Positions 1-7,533 of a stretch of 41,452 bases of DNA are shown here, piece after piece. A program made the translations under genes and the position numbers. The notes under the pieces were generated by a model that saw nothing but the letters and a program-made list of their open reading frames with translations, was not told where the DNA came from and did no database searches. Numbering within the stretch: the first letter of the stretch is position 1; every line of letters begins with the position of its first letter. The stretch comes from Bacteroidota bacterium (GTDB lineage: Bacteria; Bacteroidota; Bacteroidia; Flavobacteriales; Schleiferiaceae), in NCBI GenBank assembly GCA_003045865.1, contig PZPB01000018.1:1-41452 (forward strand). The letters run 5' to 3'.

Positions 1-1288
1 CTCTCCATCCGGTATAACCAAAAGCCTTGTCGTAATAATCGGCATTGGGCACTAAACCCTTTCTGCCGGTAGGTAAATCGTTATTTAAGAAACGGCCCAT
101 ATTGAAGCTCTTCACATGGTTACTCCAAACGTCCATTCCTTCTTGAGCAGTGGGATATTTTTCGATTATCGATTTAAATACTTGGCAGAAGTAGTTATTG
201 CAACTCTTACTAATTGCTAAGCGCAAGGCAATAGGGCTAGACGTGCCACAGTGACAAGCTACATGTAGTCTACCGTAGTGAAAACCATGGTGACAAGTGT
301 AAGTAGTAGTTTCTTTGGTAACCCCTTCTTGTAAGCCAATTAAAGCATTAATTACTTTAAAAGGTGACCCCGGAGGGTATTCTGCTAAAAGTCCGCGGTC
401 GAAAAGTGGCTTATTAATACTATCTAAATAAAGTTTAGAATAATTGACGGTTCGCTCGCTTCCCACCATAAGATTCGCATCATAATTGGGGCTCGTTACC
501 AAACTTAAAATTTCACCGCTACTTGGCTCAATGGCAACAATACTGCCTCTTTTGTTTCGCATTAACTCTTCACCCAAGGCCTGCAAGTCTATATCTATGG
601 TTGCCGTTACATGTTTGCCTGGTTGAGGCAGGGTATCGTAAGCCCCACTTTCGTATGATCCTTGTGTACGATTATGCACGTCTACCAAATTGTAAATCTG
701 GCCTGTTTTACCTTTAAGGATGTCCTCGTAACTTTTTTCAATGCCTGTTTTCCCAATCAAATCGCCCTGACTGTAGGAGGGATTGTCTTTTATAAAACTT
801 ACGCCCGCCTCTCCAATAAAGCCAATAACGTTAGAGCCCGCTCGATTTTGATAGCTGCGCAGAATACGCTTTTGCGGATAAAAGCCGGGGTAGAGGTGTA
901 GTTTTTCTTGAATGTAGGCAAAACGTTCTTTGCTAATTTGCTTAATAAAGATGGAGGGCTTCAGATAACTATAGCTTTTTGCTTTGATGATTCTTTCTTT
1001 GTACTCATCTATAGGAATGCCAATAAGCTCGCAAAAGCCAATAGTATCCGTAAGTTTAACCTGTCGCGGAACGATCATTAAATCGTAGGCGCTTTGGTTA
1101 CCCACTAATAGCTTTCCGTTTCTATCGTAAATTAAGCCCCGGCCTGGATAAATTTTATCGACCCGCACCACATTGCTGATGGCAGATAATTTATACTCTT
1201 CATTAATGATTTGAATATAAAATAAGCGCGCCAGAAATACGAGCCCGATTAGGGTAAAGAAGCTGAAAAATAGATATTTACGTTGCAT
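1..1288 (-). CDS. mrdA: Penicillin-binding protein 2 (transpeptidase), C-terminus cut by window edge
   Basis: Peptidoglycan D,D-transpeptidase of the rod-elongation complex, anchored in the inner membrane. An open frame runs from an ATG at 1288 to the left edge (about 429 codons, no stop). The N-terminus MQRKYLFFSFFTLIGLVFLA is a single membrane anchor, followed by the PBP dimerisation region. The active-site motif SPFK starts at Ser308 in the context YPPGSPFK, and the second motif SCN is at residues 362-364. The KTG motif would lie beyond the edge. The ATG directly abuts the mreD stop codon (1289-1291), so the gene ends the purH-mreBCD operon and is probably translationally coupled to mreD. 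PBP2 rather than PBP3/FtsI is inferred mainly from this mre context. Confidence 0.93.
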   Translation of the reverse strand, partial: MQRKYLFFSFFTLIGLVFLARLFYIQIINEEYKLSAISNVVRVDKIYPGRGLIYDRNGKLLVGNQSAYDLMIVPRQVKLTDTIGFCELIGIPIDEYKERIIKAKSYSYLKPSIFIKQISKERFAYIQEKLHLYPGFYPQKRILRSYQNRAGSNVIGFIGEAGVSFIKDNPSYSQGDLIGKTGIEKSYEDILKGKTGQIYNLVDVHNRTQGSYESGAYDTLPQPGKHVTATIDIDLQALGEELMRNKRGSIVAIEPSSGEILSLVTSPNYDANLMVGSERTVNYSKLYLDSINKPLFDRGLLAEYPPGSPFKVINALIGLQEGVTKETTTYTCHHGFHYGRLHVACHCGTSSPIALRLAISKSCNNYFCQVFKSIIEKYPTAQEGMDVWSNHVKSFNMGRFLNNDLPTGRKGLVPNADYYDKAFGYTGWR

Positions 1289-1786
1289 TTAGCGACGGTA
1301 GTTCCAAAGTTGATAAAGCAGCACAAAGGTAAAAGAGAAAATGCTACTATATAGACTTCGCATTAGAAGAGGCAATAAATTATCTAGTGCAAAATTCTCG
1401 ATGCTAAATAAGATAAAATGATGCAAAAATAAACCCTTGAAAACATAGGCTAGGCTTCGCAAAAGGCCAAGTTGTTTAATATCTGATGATTCGGAAAGTT
1501 CGTTTTTACCCGCTCTGAAAATGCGAAAAATCAAGGGTTTTAAAAAGGCAATAAAAACACTGGCCGCGGTATGCACCCCGTAGCCTCCTTCGAAAACATC
1601 GACAATTGCGCCAATTAAAAAGGCCAAGCTTAAAGTGTAGAAGACCGAACTGCGCGGGGGTAGAAAAAGTATAAAGGCTATATAAATATAGGGGTTGAGG
1701 TAGCCATCAAACAGAAAGTTATTGAAAATAAAAATCTGCAGGAATAGCAAAGTCAGTAGCCCGAAAATAGATTTAATTAAATTCAT
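1289..1786 (-). CDS. mreD: Rod shape-determining protein MreD
   Basis: Small polytopic inner-membrane protein (165 aa) of the MreBCD elongation complex. The sequence is almost all hydrophobic, with about five membrane segments beginning at residues 5-25 (LLTLLFLQIFIFNNFLF). MreD proteins are poorly conserved, so position carries much of the call: the ATG at 1786 overlaps the mreC stop by 4 nt (ATGA), and PBP2 begins at the next base after its stop. Length fits the family (160-175 aa). One oddity is the charged loop KNELSESSDIKQ in the middle, which probably faces the cytoplasm. Confidence 0.9.
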   Translation of the reverse strand: MNLIKSIFGLLTLLFLQIFIFNNFLFDGYLNPYIYIAFILFLPPRSSVFYTLSLAFLIGAIVDVFEGGYGVHTAASVFIAFLKPLIFRIFRAGKNELSESSDIKQLGLLRSLAYVFKGLFLHHFILFSIENFALDNLLPLLMRSLYSSIFSFTFVLLYQLWNYRR

Positions 1787-2604
1787 GGCCGCATGTTTAA
1801 AGAGTCTAACTCATTAATCCACAAGTCCTTTACCACGTAAACCTTACGCAGTTTAGCAAAGTCGGTACTTAAACTAACCGTAACTTCTAAAAAGTTTTGG
1901 TCGGCTTGTAAGCTGGTAGACTTTACCAAACCAATATTAATACCCCGCGGGAAAAACGAAGAGCGACCATCTGTTTTAACGGTATCACCAGTTTGTACAT
2001 TCGCATAAGGAGGAATATCCTGAATACTACTTTCACGGTAATTTTCGCCAAGCCAACGCAAGGGACCAAAATAACCATCTTGCGCAAGCTCCGCTGAAAT
2101 GCGTAGATTGGGATTAATGATGGGAATAACGCGCGCAAAGTGCTTACTAACATTGGAAATTACCCCAACCACACCACTAGGGCCAATTACACCCATGTTT
2201 TCTTCTAAACCGCTAAGACGCCCCTTATTAATTAGAATGTAATTTTCTACTTTAAAGTGGCTGCTGCTAATTACTTGGGCATCTACGTAAGTATAACGTT
2301 GCTTATAAGTACGCGAATTTATCGTATCTGCCCCGAAATTTTGGAAGATAAAGGACTCATCCAGTGATTCGCGCAAACGAATATTTTCACGGGCAAGTTG
2401 TTCGTTTTCCTCCTTTAAATTAAGGTAGGCTTTCGTTTGCGCCGCGAGGCCTTGAAAGTTTCCTTTTATTTCGGTGGTGGCACTTAAAAACTGTGAGCGT
2501 TGATAGCTACGCTTGTTTATAATCCACGCAAAAGCTATAGATTCCAAGAGCAGGAAGTAGAGCAAAACTCTGCTTCGTTTCAGCAAAAGGAAAAAATAGC
2601 GCAT
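1783..2604 (-). CDS. mreC: Rod shape-determining protein MreC
   Basis: Periplasmic scaffold of the elongasome that links MreB/MreD to PBP2. It has 273 aa: a short cytoplasmic tail, one membrane helix at about residues 10-30, a coiled coil at about 55-85 (LKEENEQLARENIRLRESL), and a beta-rich MreC core with conserved patches such as INKGRLSGLEENMGVIG and GVVGVISNV. The start ATG at 2604 lies 6 nt after the mreB stop, and the stop overlaps mreD by 4 nt. Domain order and length match Bacteroidota MreC. Nothing looks damaged. Confidence 0.95.
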   Translation of the reverse strand: MRYFFLLLKRSRVLLYFLLLESIAFAWIINKRSYQRSQFLSATTEIKGNFQGLAAQTKAYLNLKEENEQLARENIRLRESLDESFIFQNFGADTINSRTYKQRYTYVDAQVISSSHFKVENYILINKGRLSGLEENMGVIGPSGVVGVISNVSKHFARVIPIINPNLRISAELAQDGYFGPLRWLGENYRESSIQDIPPYANVQTGDTVKTDGRSSFFPRGINIGLVKSTSLQADQNFLEVTVSLSTDFAKLRKVYVVKDLWINELDSLNMRP

Positions 2605-2610
2605 AAATTA

Positions 2611-3636
2611 TTAAGACATCAAGAAATTGTACTTGCCAATATTTTTCAGAGCAATACCGGTTCCTCTAACTACTGCTCTAAGCGGATCTTCTGCCACGTA
2701 AACGGGTAGATCTGTTTTCATGCTAATGCGCTTGTCCAAGCCACGTAACATTGATCCGCCACCAGCTAGGTAAATTCCACTGTTGTAGATGTCGGCAGCG
2801 AGTTCGGGCGGCGTTAATGAAAGCGCTTCCATTATCGCATCTTCAATACGGATGATGGATTTATCGAGCGCTTTTGCTATTTCCTTATAGGTGATAATTA
2901 GCTGCTTAGGTTTACCCGTTAAGAGGTCACGACCTTGAACAGGCATATCTTCTGGCGGATTGTCGAGTTCATCGAGGGCCGAGCCAATTTGAATTTTAAT
3001 TTCTTCTGCGGTGCGTTCCCCCACAAAAAGGTTGTGGTGCGTGCGCATGTAATAGGCAATATCATTGGTGAAAACATCACCCGCTACTTTAATAGATTTA
3101 TCGGCTACAATTCCACCGAGGGCCAATACTGCAATTTCTGTGGTACCACCGCCTATGTCAATAATCATGTTACCTTTTGGCTCTTGCACATCTACACCAG
3201 TACCAATAGCAGCTGCCATTGGTTCGTGAATGAGATATACTTCGCGGGCGCCAGCATGTTGCGCTGAATCTTTTACCGCTCTTTTTTCCACTTCGGTAAT
3301 ACCGGAGGGAATACAAATTACCATGCGCAGAGCAGGGGGGATTAAACGTTTTTGGAGGGCGGGAATGCTTTTGATCATTTCCCTAATCATCGCCTCGGAA
3401 GCTTCGAAGTCGGCTATAACACCATCTTTAAGAGGGCGAATAGTTTTTATGTTTTCGTGGGTTTTACCGTGCATTTGTCGGGCAACTTGACCCACAGCGA
3501 TTATTTTACCACTCATCCGATCTTTAGCTACAATAGATGGCGCATCCACTACAACCTTATCTCTATGAATGATAAGCGTGTTGGCGGTACCTAAGTCGAT
3601 AGCTATATCCTCTCTTAAAAAATCGAAAAATCCCAA
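2611..3636 (-). CDS. mreB: Rod shape-determining protein MreB (actin-like ATPase), TTG start
   Basis: Bacterial actin that forms membrane-bound filaments and directs lateral wall synthesis. It has 341 aa and begins MGFFDFLREDIAIDLG, with the phosphate-1 loop DLGTANTLI, the phosphate-2 motif DIGGGTTEIAVL and the C-terminal adenosine motif LAGGGSMLRGLD. The start is a TTG at 3636: the frame upstream reaches a TAA within 15 nt without any ATG, and starting here gives the conserved amphipathic N-terminus MGFF expected of MreB. Only 5 nt separate this codon from the purH stop, so mreB is probably translated from the purH transcript, with the rare start codon moderating its level (inference). Confidence 0.97.
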   Translation of the reverse strand: MGFFDFLREDIAIDLGTANTLIIHRDKVVVDAPSIVAKDRMSGKIIAVGQVARQMHGKTHENIKTIRPLKDGVIADFEASEAMIREMIKSIPALQKRLIPPALRMVICIPSGITEVEKRAVKDSAQHAGAREVYLIHEPMAAAIGTGVDVQEPKGNMIIDIGGGTTEIAVLALGGIVADKSIKVAGDVFTNDIAYYMRTHHNLFVGERTAEEIKIQIGSALDELDNPPEDMPVQGRDLLTGKPKQLIITYKEIAKALDKSIIRIEDAIMEALSLTPPELAADIYNSGIYLAGGGSMLRGLDKRISMKTDLPVYVAEDPLRAVVRGTGIALKNIGKYNFLMS

Positions 3637-3641
3637 TTTGT

Positions 3642-5144
3642 TTAGTGTTTAAAATGACGTATTCCAGTGAAAACCATGCTCATATTATTTGCATCGCAGT
3701 AATCGATACTCAACTGATCTTTAATGGATCCGCCGGGCTGAATTACTGTATTAATTCCTTCTTTATGTGCTATTTCAACACAATCGGGAAAGGGGAAAAA
3801 TGCATCGGAAGCCATTACTGCACCCTGCAGGTCGAAGTTAAAAGCTTTCGCCTTTACAATAGATTGGGTTAGTGCATCTACGCGAGATGTTTGTCCCGTA
3901 CCTCCAGCTAAGAGCTTCTTGTTTTTGGCTAAGATAATGGTATTGGACTTGGTATGCTTACATATTTTTGAGGCAAATAGTAAATCCTCAATTTCGGCTG
4001 CACTTGGCTTTAGTTTTGTGCTGTATTTTAAGTCTTCCAAAGCATCAGTATGATGATCACGTTCTTGCGCCAGCACTCCGTTTAAGAGACTCCGGTATTG
4101 CATTTTTGGTGCTGCGAAATCATTTAAAATTAAAATGATGCGGTTCTTCTTTTGCTTTAAAATACTGAGGGCCTCGTTACTATAAGAGGGAGCGACGACA
4201 ATTTCAAAGAAGATTTCATGCATGGCTTTAGCCGTCGCCTCATCTACTTCTGCATTAGCGATAATTACACCTCCAAAGGCCGAAACCGGGTCACCTGCCA
4301 AGGCATCGGTCCATGCTTGCAGCACGCTGGGGCGCGATGCGATACCACAGGCATTATTGTGTTTCATTACCGCTACAGTAATGTCGCTTTTAAATTCTGC
4401 CATTAAACTTACAGCAGCATCCGCATCTAGTAAATTATTGTAGGATAAAGCTTTACCGTGTAACTGGGTGAAAACATCTTCCAATTTACCGTGGAAAACA
4501 CCTTTTTGATGAGGGTTTTCGCCATAGCGTAATACCTGACCTTCGCCCAGACTTAACATTTTATGCTCTCCGGTAAGGTAGTTTTGGATAAGGTTATCGT
4601 AAGCGGATGAAATTTGGAAAGCAGCTCCGGCAAATTGCTTGCGCACTTCCTCGCTGAGCTTTGAGTTATCCAAAAGTTCGATGGCTTCGCCGTAAAAATC
4701 GCGACTAGGAATAATCCAGGTGTCTTGGTAATTTTTTGCAGCAGCCCGAATAAGGGAAATACCACCAATATCTATTTTCTCAATAATTTCACTATGTGAA
4801 CCCCCAGCCTGCAAAGTTTCTTCAAAAGGGTAAAGGTCTACCACTACCACATCGATGGAGGGGAGAGCGTATTCTTCCATTTGACTGCGATCGCTCTCTA
4901 AATCACGGCGACCTAATATGCCGCCAAATACTTTAGGATGTAAGGTTTTAACACGTCCTCCTAAAATGGATGGATAACCAGTTAGGTCTTCAACCGCTAT
5001 AACGGTATGCCCGAGATCTTCGAGATATTTGCGGGTTCCGCCAGTAGAAAGAAGGTCGTAACCTTTTTTTACTAAGGCTTCTGCCAATTCATCTAAGCGA
5101 TCTTTGTAAAAAACGGAGATAAGAGCGGTGGGCTTTTGGGGCAT
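3642..5144 (-). CDS. purH: Bifunctional AICAR transformylase / IMP cyclohydrolase PurH
   Basis: Catalyses the last two steps of de novo purine synthesis: formylation of AICAR from 10-formyl-THF, then ring closure to IMP. It has 500 aa, close to the usual 510-530. The N-terminal MGS-like cyclohydrolase domain (about 1-195) shows LLSTGGTRKYLEDLG and the signature GGRVKTLHPKVFGGIL. The C-terminal transformylase domain shows LRYGENPHQ and the catalytic stretch MKHNNACGIA. It ends with the typical FTGIRHFKH. It is the first gene of the unit leading into mreBCD, with a promoter-like box just upstream. It shares a one-carbon theme with folD at 34846, though they are far apart. Confidence 0.98.
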   Translation of the reverse strand: MPQKPTALISVFYKDRLDELAEALVKKGYDLLSTGGTRKYLEDLGHTVIAVEDLTGYPSILGGRVKTLHPKVFGGILGRRDLESDRSQMEEYALPSIDVVVVDLYPFEETLQAGGSHSEIIEKIDIGGISLIRAAAKNYQDTWIIPSRDFYGEAIELLDNSKLSEEVRKQFAGAAFQISSAYDNLIQNYLTGEHKMLSLGEGQVLRYGENPHQKGVFHGKLEDVFTQLHGKALSYNNLLDADAAVSLMAEFKSDITVAVMKHNNACGIASRPSVLQAWTDALAGDPVSAFGGVIIANAEVDEATAKAMHEIFFEIVVAPSYSNEALSILKQKKNRIILILNDFAAPKMQYRSLLNGVLAQERDHHTDALEDLKYSTKLKPSAAEIEDLLFASKICKHTKSNTIILAKNKKLLAGGTGQTSRVDALTQSIVKAKAFNFDLQGAVMASDAFFPFPDCVEIAHKEGINTVIQPGGSIKDQLSIDYCDANNMSMVFTGIRHFKH

Positions 5145-5170
5145 TCCTGAGAAACTATAATATTAGGGTG

Positions 5171-5178
5171 CAAAATTA
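5171..5178 (-). promoter_or_regulatory. Bacteroidota -7 promoter box upstream of purH
   Basis: On the minus strand this reads TAATTTTG, a perfect match to the Bacteroidota sigma consensus TAnnTTTG, and it ends 26 nt before the purH ATG. A TTTG that could serve as the -33 element lies at 5203-5206, 24 nt upstream, slightly wider than the usual spacing. It probably drives purH-mreBCD-mrdA. Seen: the match. Inferred: its activity. Confidence 0.6.
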
Positions 5179-5248
5179 GTTTTTTTGCGCAGCTTTTCTT
5201 TACAAAAACCACAATTTTACTAGTACTTTAGCGCTAGATTTCAACAAA

Positions 5249-6502
5249 ATGGTATATCTCAGGATTCTTAAGGAAAGTTTATTTTTTGCCTTGCATGCTT
5301 TAAAGGTGAATCGCCTGCGTACCGCTTTGTCTTTATTGGGAGTAACAATCGGTATTTTAACCATTGTGGCGGTTTTTACTATGGTAGATTCGCTTGAAAG
5401 AAATATCCGCTCAAGTGTAGAAAGTTTAGGCAGTGATGTTGTGTATGTGCAAAAGTGGCCTTGGGGTGGAAGTGGAGAGTACAAGTGGTGGACTTTTTAT
5501 CAAAGACCAGAGCCTACTTATTACGAAATGGAAAAATTGGAGCGGCGTTTAAGCACGGTGCAAGACATCGCCTATTTATTTGGCATCAATCAAACTTTAA
5601 AATACGGTTTAAACTCGGTAGAAGCGGTAAATGTCTTATCTGTTTCGCATGCCTACAACGACATTTGGAAATTTGAAATCAAAGAAGGCCGTTATTTTTC
5701 AGAACTGGAAAGTCGTAAAGGCAATGGGGTGGCTATTTTGGGTTTTGATGTGGCCGAAGGTTTATACGGTAATATTAATCCAATTGGACGCAGTTTTAGT
5801 GTACTAGGAAGAAAACTTAAAGTAATTGGCGTTTTAGCCAAGCAGGGTAAAAGTTTAATAGGCAACGACATGGATGGTTCAATTCTTATTCCCGTAGAAT
5901 ATGTTGGGAATATCATGAGTCTTAATGACATGAACGGGTCTACTATTATTGCTTCCACTAAACCTGGGGTAGAGATGGCCGCCATGAAGGATGAAATTAC
6001 CGGTGCTATGCGTGCGCTGCGCCGACTTAAACCCAAGGCTGTGGATAATTTCGCTTTAAATGAAATTTCAATGATTTCCAATAATCTTGATACCTTCTTC
6101 ACTATTATTGGATTGGCAGGAGCCGTTATTGGTGGCTTTAGTATTTTGGTGGGCGGTTTTGGTATTGCCAATATTATGTTTGTAAGTGTGAAGGAACGCA
6201 CGAATCAGATTGGTATTCAAATGAGTATGGGGGCAAAACGAATTTTCATCCTATTACAGTTTTTACTCGAGTCGGTAATTCTATGCCTTTTAGGCGGTGG
6301 GCTAGGTATTGCCTTGGTAGGGCTAATGGTTTATCTACTGCCTATTTTAATTAGCGACTTCGACTTTGAAATTGCGATGAGTTTTGGCAATATTATGCAA
6401 GGGATTGTTATCTCAGTATTAATAGGACTCATTTCAGGCTTTGTTCCAGCCTACATGGCCTCACGTTTAAATCCTGTAGATGCGATTCGTGCTGGGCAGT
6501 AA
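5249..6502 (+). CDS. MacB/FtsX-type ABC transporter permease
   Basis: Inner-membrane permease of a type VII ABC (MacB-like) system, which couples cytoplasmic ATP hydrolysis to movement of periplasmic substrates or proteins. It has 417 aa: one membrane helix near residues 20-42 after the MacB-type start RLRTALSLLGVTIGI, a long periplasmic domain (about 43-280), then three C-terminal helices of an FtsX domain with GGFGIANIMFVSVKERTNQI and ASRLNPVDAIRAGQ. No ATPase gene is adjacent, so its partner must be encoded elsewhere. It is divergent from purH and convergent with the methionine sulfoxide reductase gene. The substrate cannot be read from the sequence. Confidence 0.93.
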   Translation: MVYLRILKESLFFALHALKVNRLRTALSLLGVTIGILTIVAVFTMVDSLERNIRSSVESLGSDVVYVQKWPWGGSGEYKWWTFYQRPEPTYYEMEKLERRLSTVQDIAYLFGINQTLKYGLNSVEAVNVLSVSHAYNDIWKFEIKEGRYFSELESRKGNGVAILGFDVAEGLYGNINPIGRSFSVLGRKLKVIGVLAKQGKSLIGNDMDGSILIPVEYVGNIMSLNDMNGSTIIASTKPGVEMAAMKDEITGAMRALRRLKPKAVDNFALNEISMISNNLDTFFTIIGLAGAVIGGFSILVGGFGIANIMFVSVKERTNQIGIQMSMGAKRIFILLQFLLESVILCLLGGGLGIALVGLMVYLLPILISDFDFEIAMSFGNIMQGIVISVLIGLISGFVPAYMASRLNPVDAIRAGQ

Positions 6503-6549
6503 TTTAGGCTAAAGTCTGAGGCTATAATTTATAATTGAACGAACCTTAT

Positions 6550-7032
6550 TTAAAAGGCCACAATATTTTTTAAATCCTTGCCATAGCGGTCGGCTAGCAT
6601 TTCATTCAAAGTTTTTAAAAATGCATTATCCTCTTGGTTAAAGGCATGGCTAACATTGCTATCGATATCTATTTGGGCAATTAATTCATTTTTTAAAAAG
6701 AGGGGTACCACAATTTCTGATTTCACATCGATGCTGCAGGCGATGTAATTTTCTTCAGCGGCTACGTCATCACTTAAATAGGTTTCTCCCGAAAGGGCTA
6801 CTTGCCCGCAAATACCACTACCGAAATTTATGATTGTGTGATCGGTTGCTTTCCCAGCGTAAGGGCCAAGGTGTAATTTTTTACTTTCATGATGCATAAA
6901 GTAGAATCCTACCCAATCATAATGGTCTAAATCCTGCTGAATTTTAGAACAAATCTGCTGTAAAGCGCGGGCAGCATTTTTCTCTTGCTCAATAAGAATA
7001 CTTAATTGACTAAGGTAGTTTTCGTATTTCAT
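6550..7032 (-). CDS. msrC: Free methionine-(R)-sulfoxide reductase (GAF domain)
   Basis: Cytosolic GAF-fold enzyme that reduces free Met-R-sulfoxide. It has 160 aa, the usual length. Family signatures are DWVGFYF, LHLGPYAGK, the cysteine motif GSGICG (Cys75), the catalytic region YIACSIDVKSEIVVP (Cys99) and IAQIDIDS. Enterobacterial homologues have a third cysteine about ten residues before the GICG motif. Here that site is Asp/Thr, so a two-cysteine resolving mechanism is inferred. The ATG at 7032 lies inside the end of the upstream kinase gene (23-nt overlap), which suggests coupling. Other GAF proteins are possible, but the motif set is specific. Confidence 0.9.
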   Translation of the reverse strand: MKYENYLSQLSILIEQEKNAARALQQICSKIQQDLDHYDWVGFYFMHHESKKLHLGPYAGKATDHTIINFGSGICGQVALSGETYLSDDVAAEENYIACSIDVKSEIVVPLFLKNELIAQIDIDSNVSHAFNQEDNAFLKTLNEMLADRYGKDLKNIVAF

Positions 7033-7384
7033 TTAGATAGGGTAAGAAAATTAGGAGTCCGATAATCAAAGCAAAAATAGCTGCAATAAGCACAGCTGCC
7101 GCAGCAATGTCTTTGGATTTTTTGGCAAGAGGGTGAAAATCGGGACTAGCAAGATCGACCAAATATTCGATGGCTGAGTTAATGGCTTCGAGACTAAGAA
7201 CGATAGCTACGCAGACTAGGCTTAGGATCCACTCGGTTTTAGTAATGTTGAAAAACCATCCCATAAACATCACGGTCAATGTCGCGATTAGGTGAATTTT
7301 GGCATGAGCACCTTCCTTAATAAATAGGTAAATTCCCTGGAAAGCAACCTTGAAGGCAAAAAATCTCTTCTTAATGTATCCCAA
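7010..7384 (-). CDS. dgkA: Diacylglycerol kinase / undecaprenol kinase family protein, TTG start
   Basis: Small inner-membrane lipid kinase (124 aa) phosphorylating diacylglycerol or, as in Gram-positive relatives, undecaprenol. Three membrane helices follow an amphipathic N-terminus. The family core is clear: KEGAHAKIHL, then EAINSAIEYLVDL and HPLAKKSKDIAAAAVLI, holding the catalytic Glu and the nucleotide/Mg-binding residues. The start is a TTG at 7384, because an in-frame TAA lies two codons upstream and the first ATG would remove the surface helix. Whether it acts on undecaprenol, which would fit the wall genes nearby, cannot be decided from sequence. It overlaps the next gene by 23 nt. 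Confidence 0.9.
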   Translation of the reverse strand: MGYIKKRFFAFKVAFQGIYLFIKEGAHAKIHLIATLTVMFMGWFFNITKTEWILSLVCVAIVLSLEAINSAIEYLVDLASPDFHPLAKKSKDIAAAAVLIAAIFALIIGLLIFLPYLNEIRKLP

Positions 7385-7533
7385 CGTTTAATACTTTTTT
7401 AACGTTTAAAATTTTAGTAAATAAATTAACCAACCAGACGCTTAATAATTTTCTGCACTCGCAGAGTTTTTTTATTAGTCTACTTAGTATGCATGCCGTA
7501 ACTTGCGGCTAATTTGTAAATAATTTCAAAGTT

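Noticed and set aside
1-5144. Purine gene ahead of mreBCD as a novel rearrangement
   Set aside because: purH next to mreB is, to my knowledge, a recurrent Bacteroidota arrangement rather than a new one.
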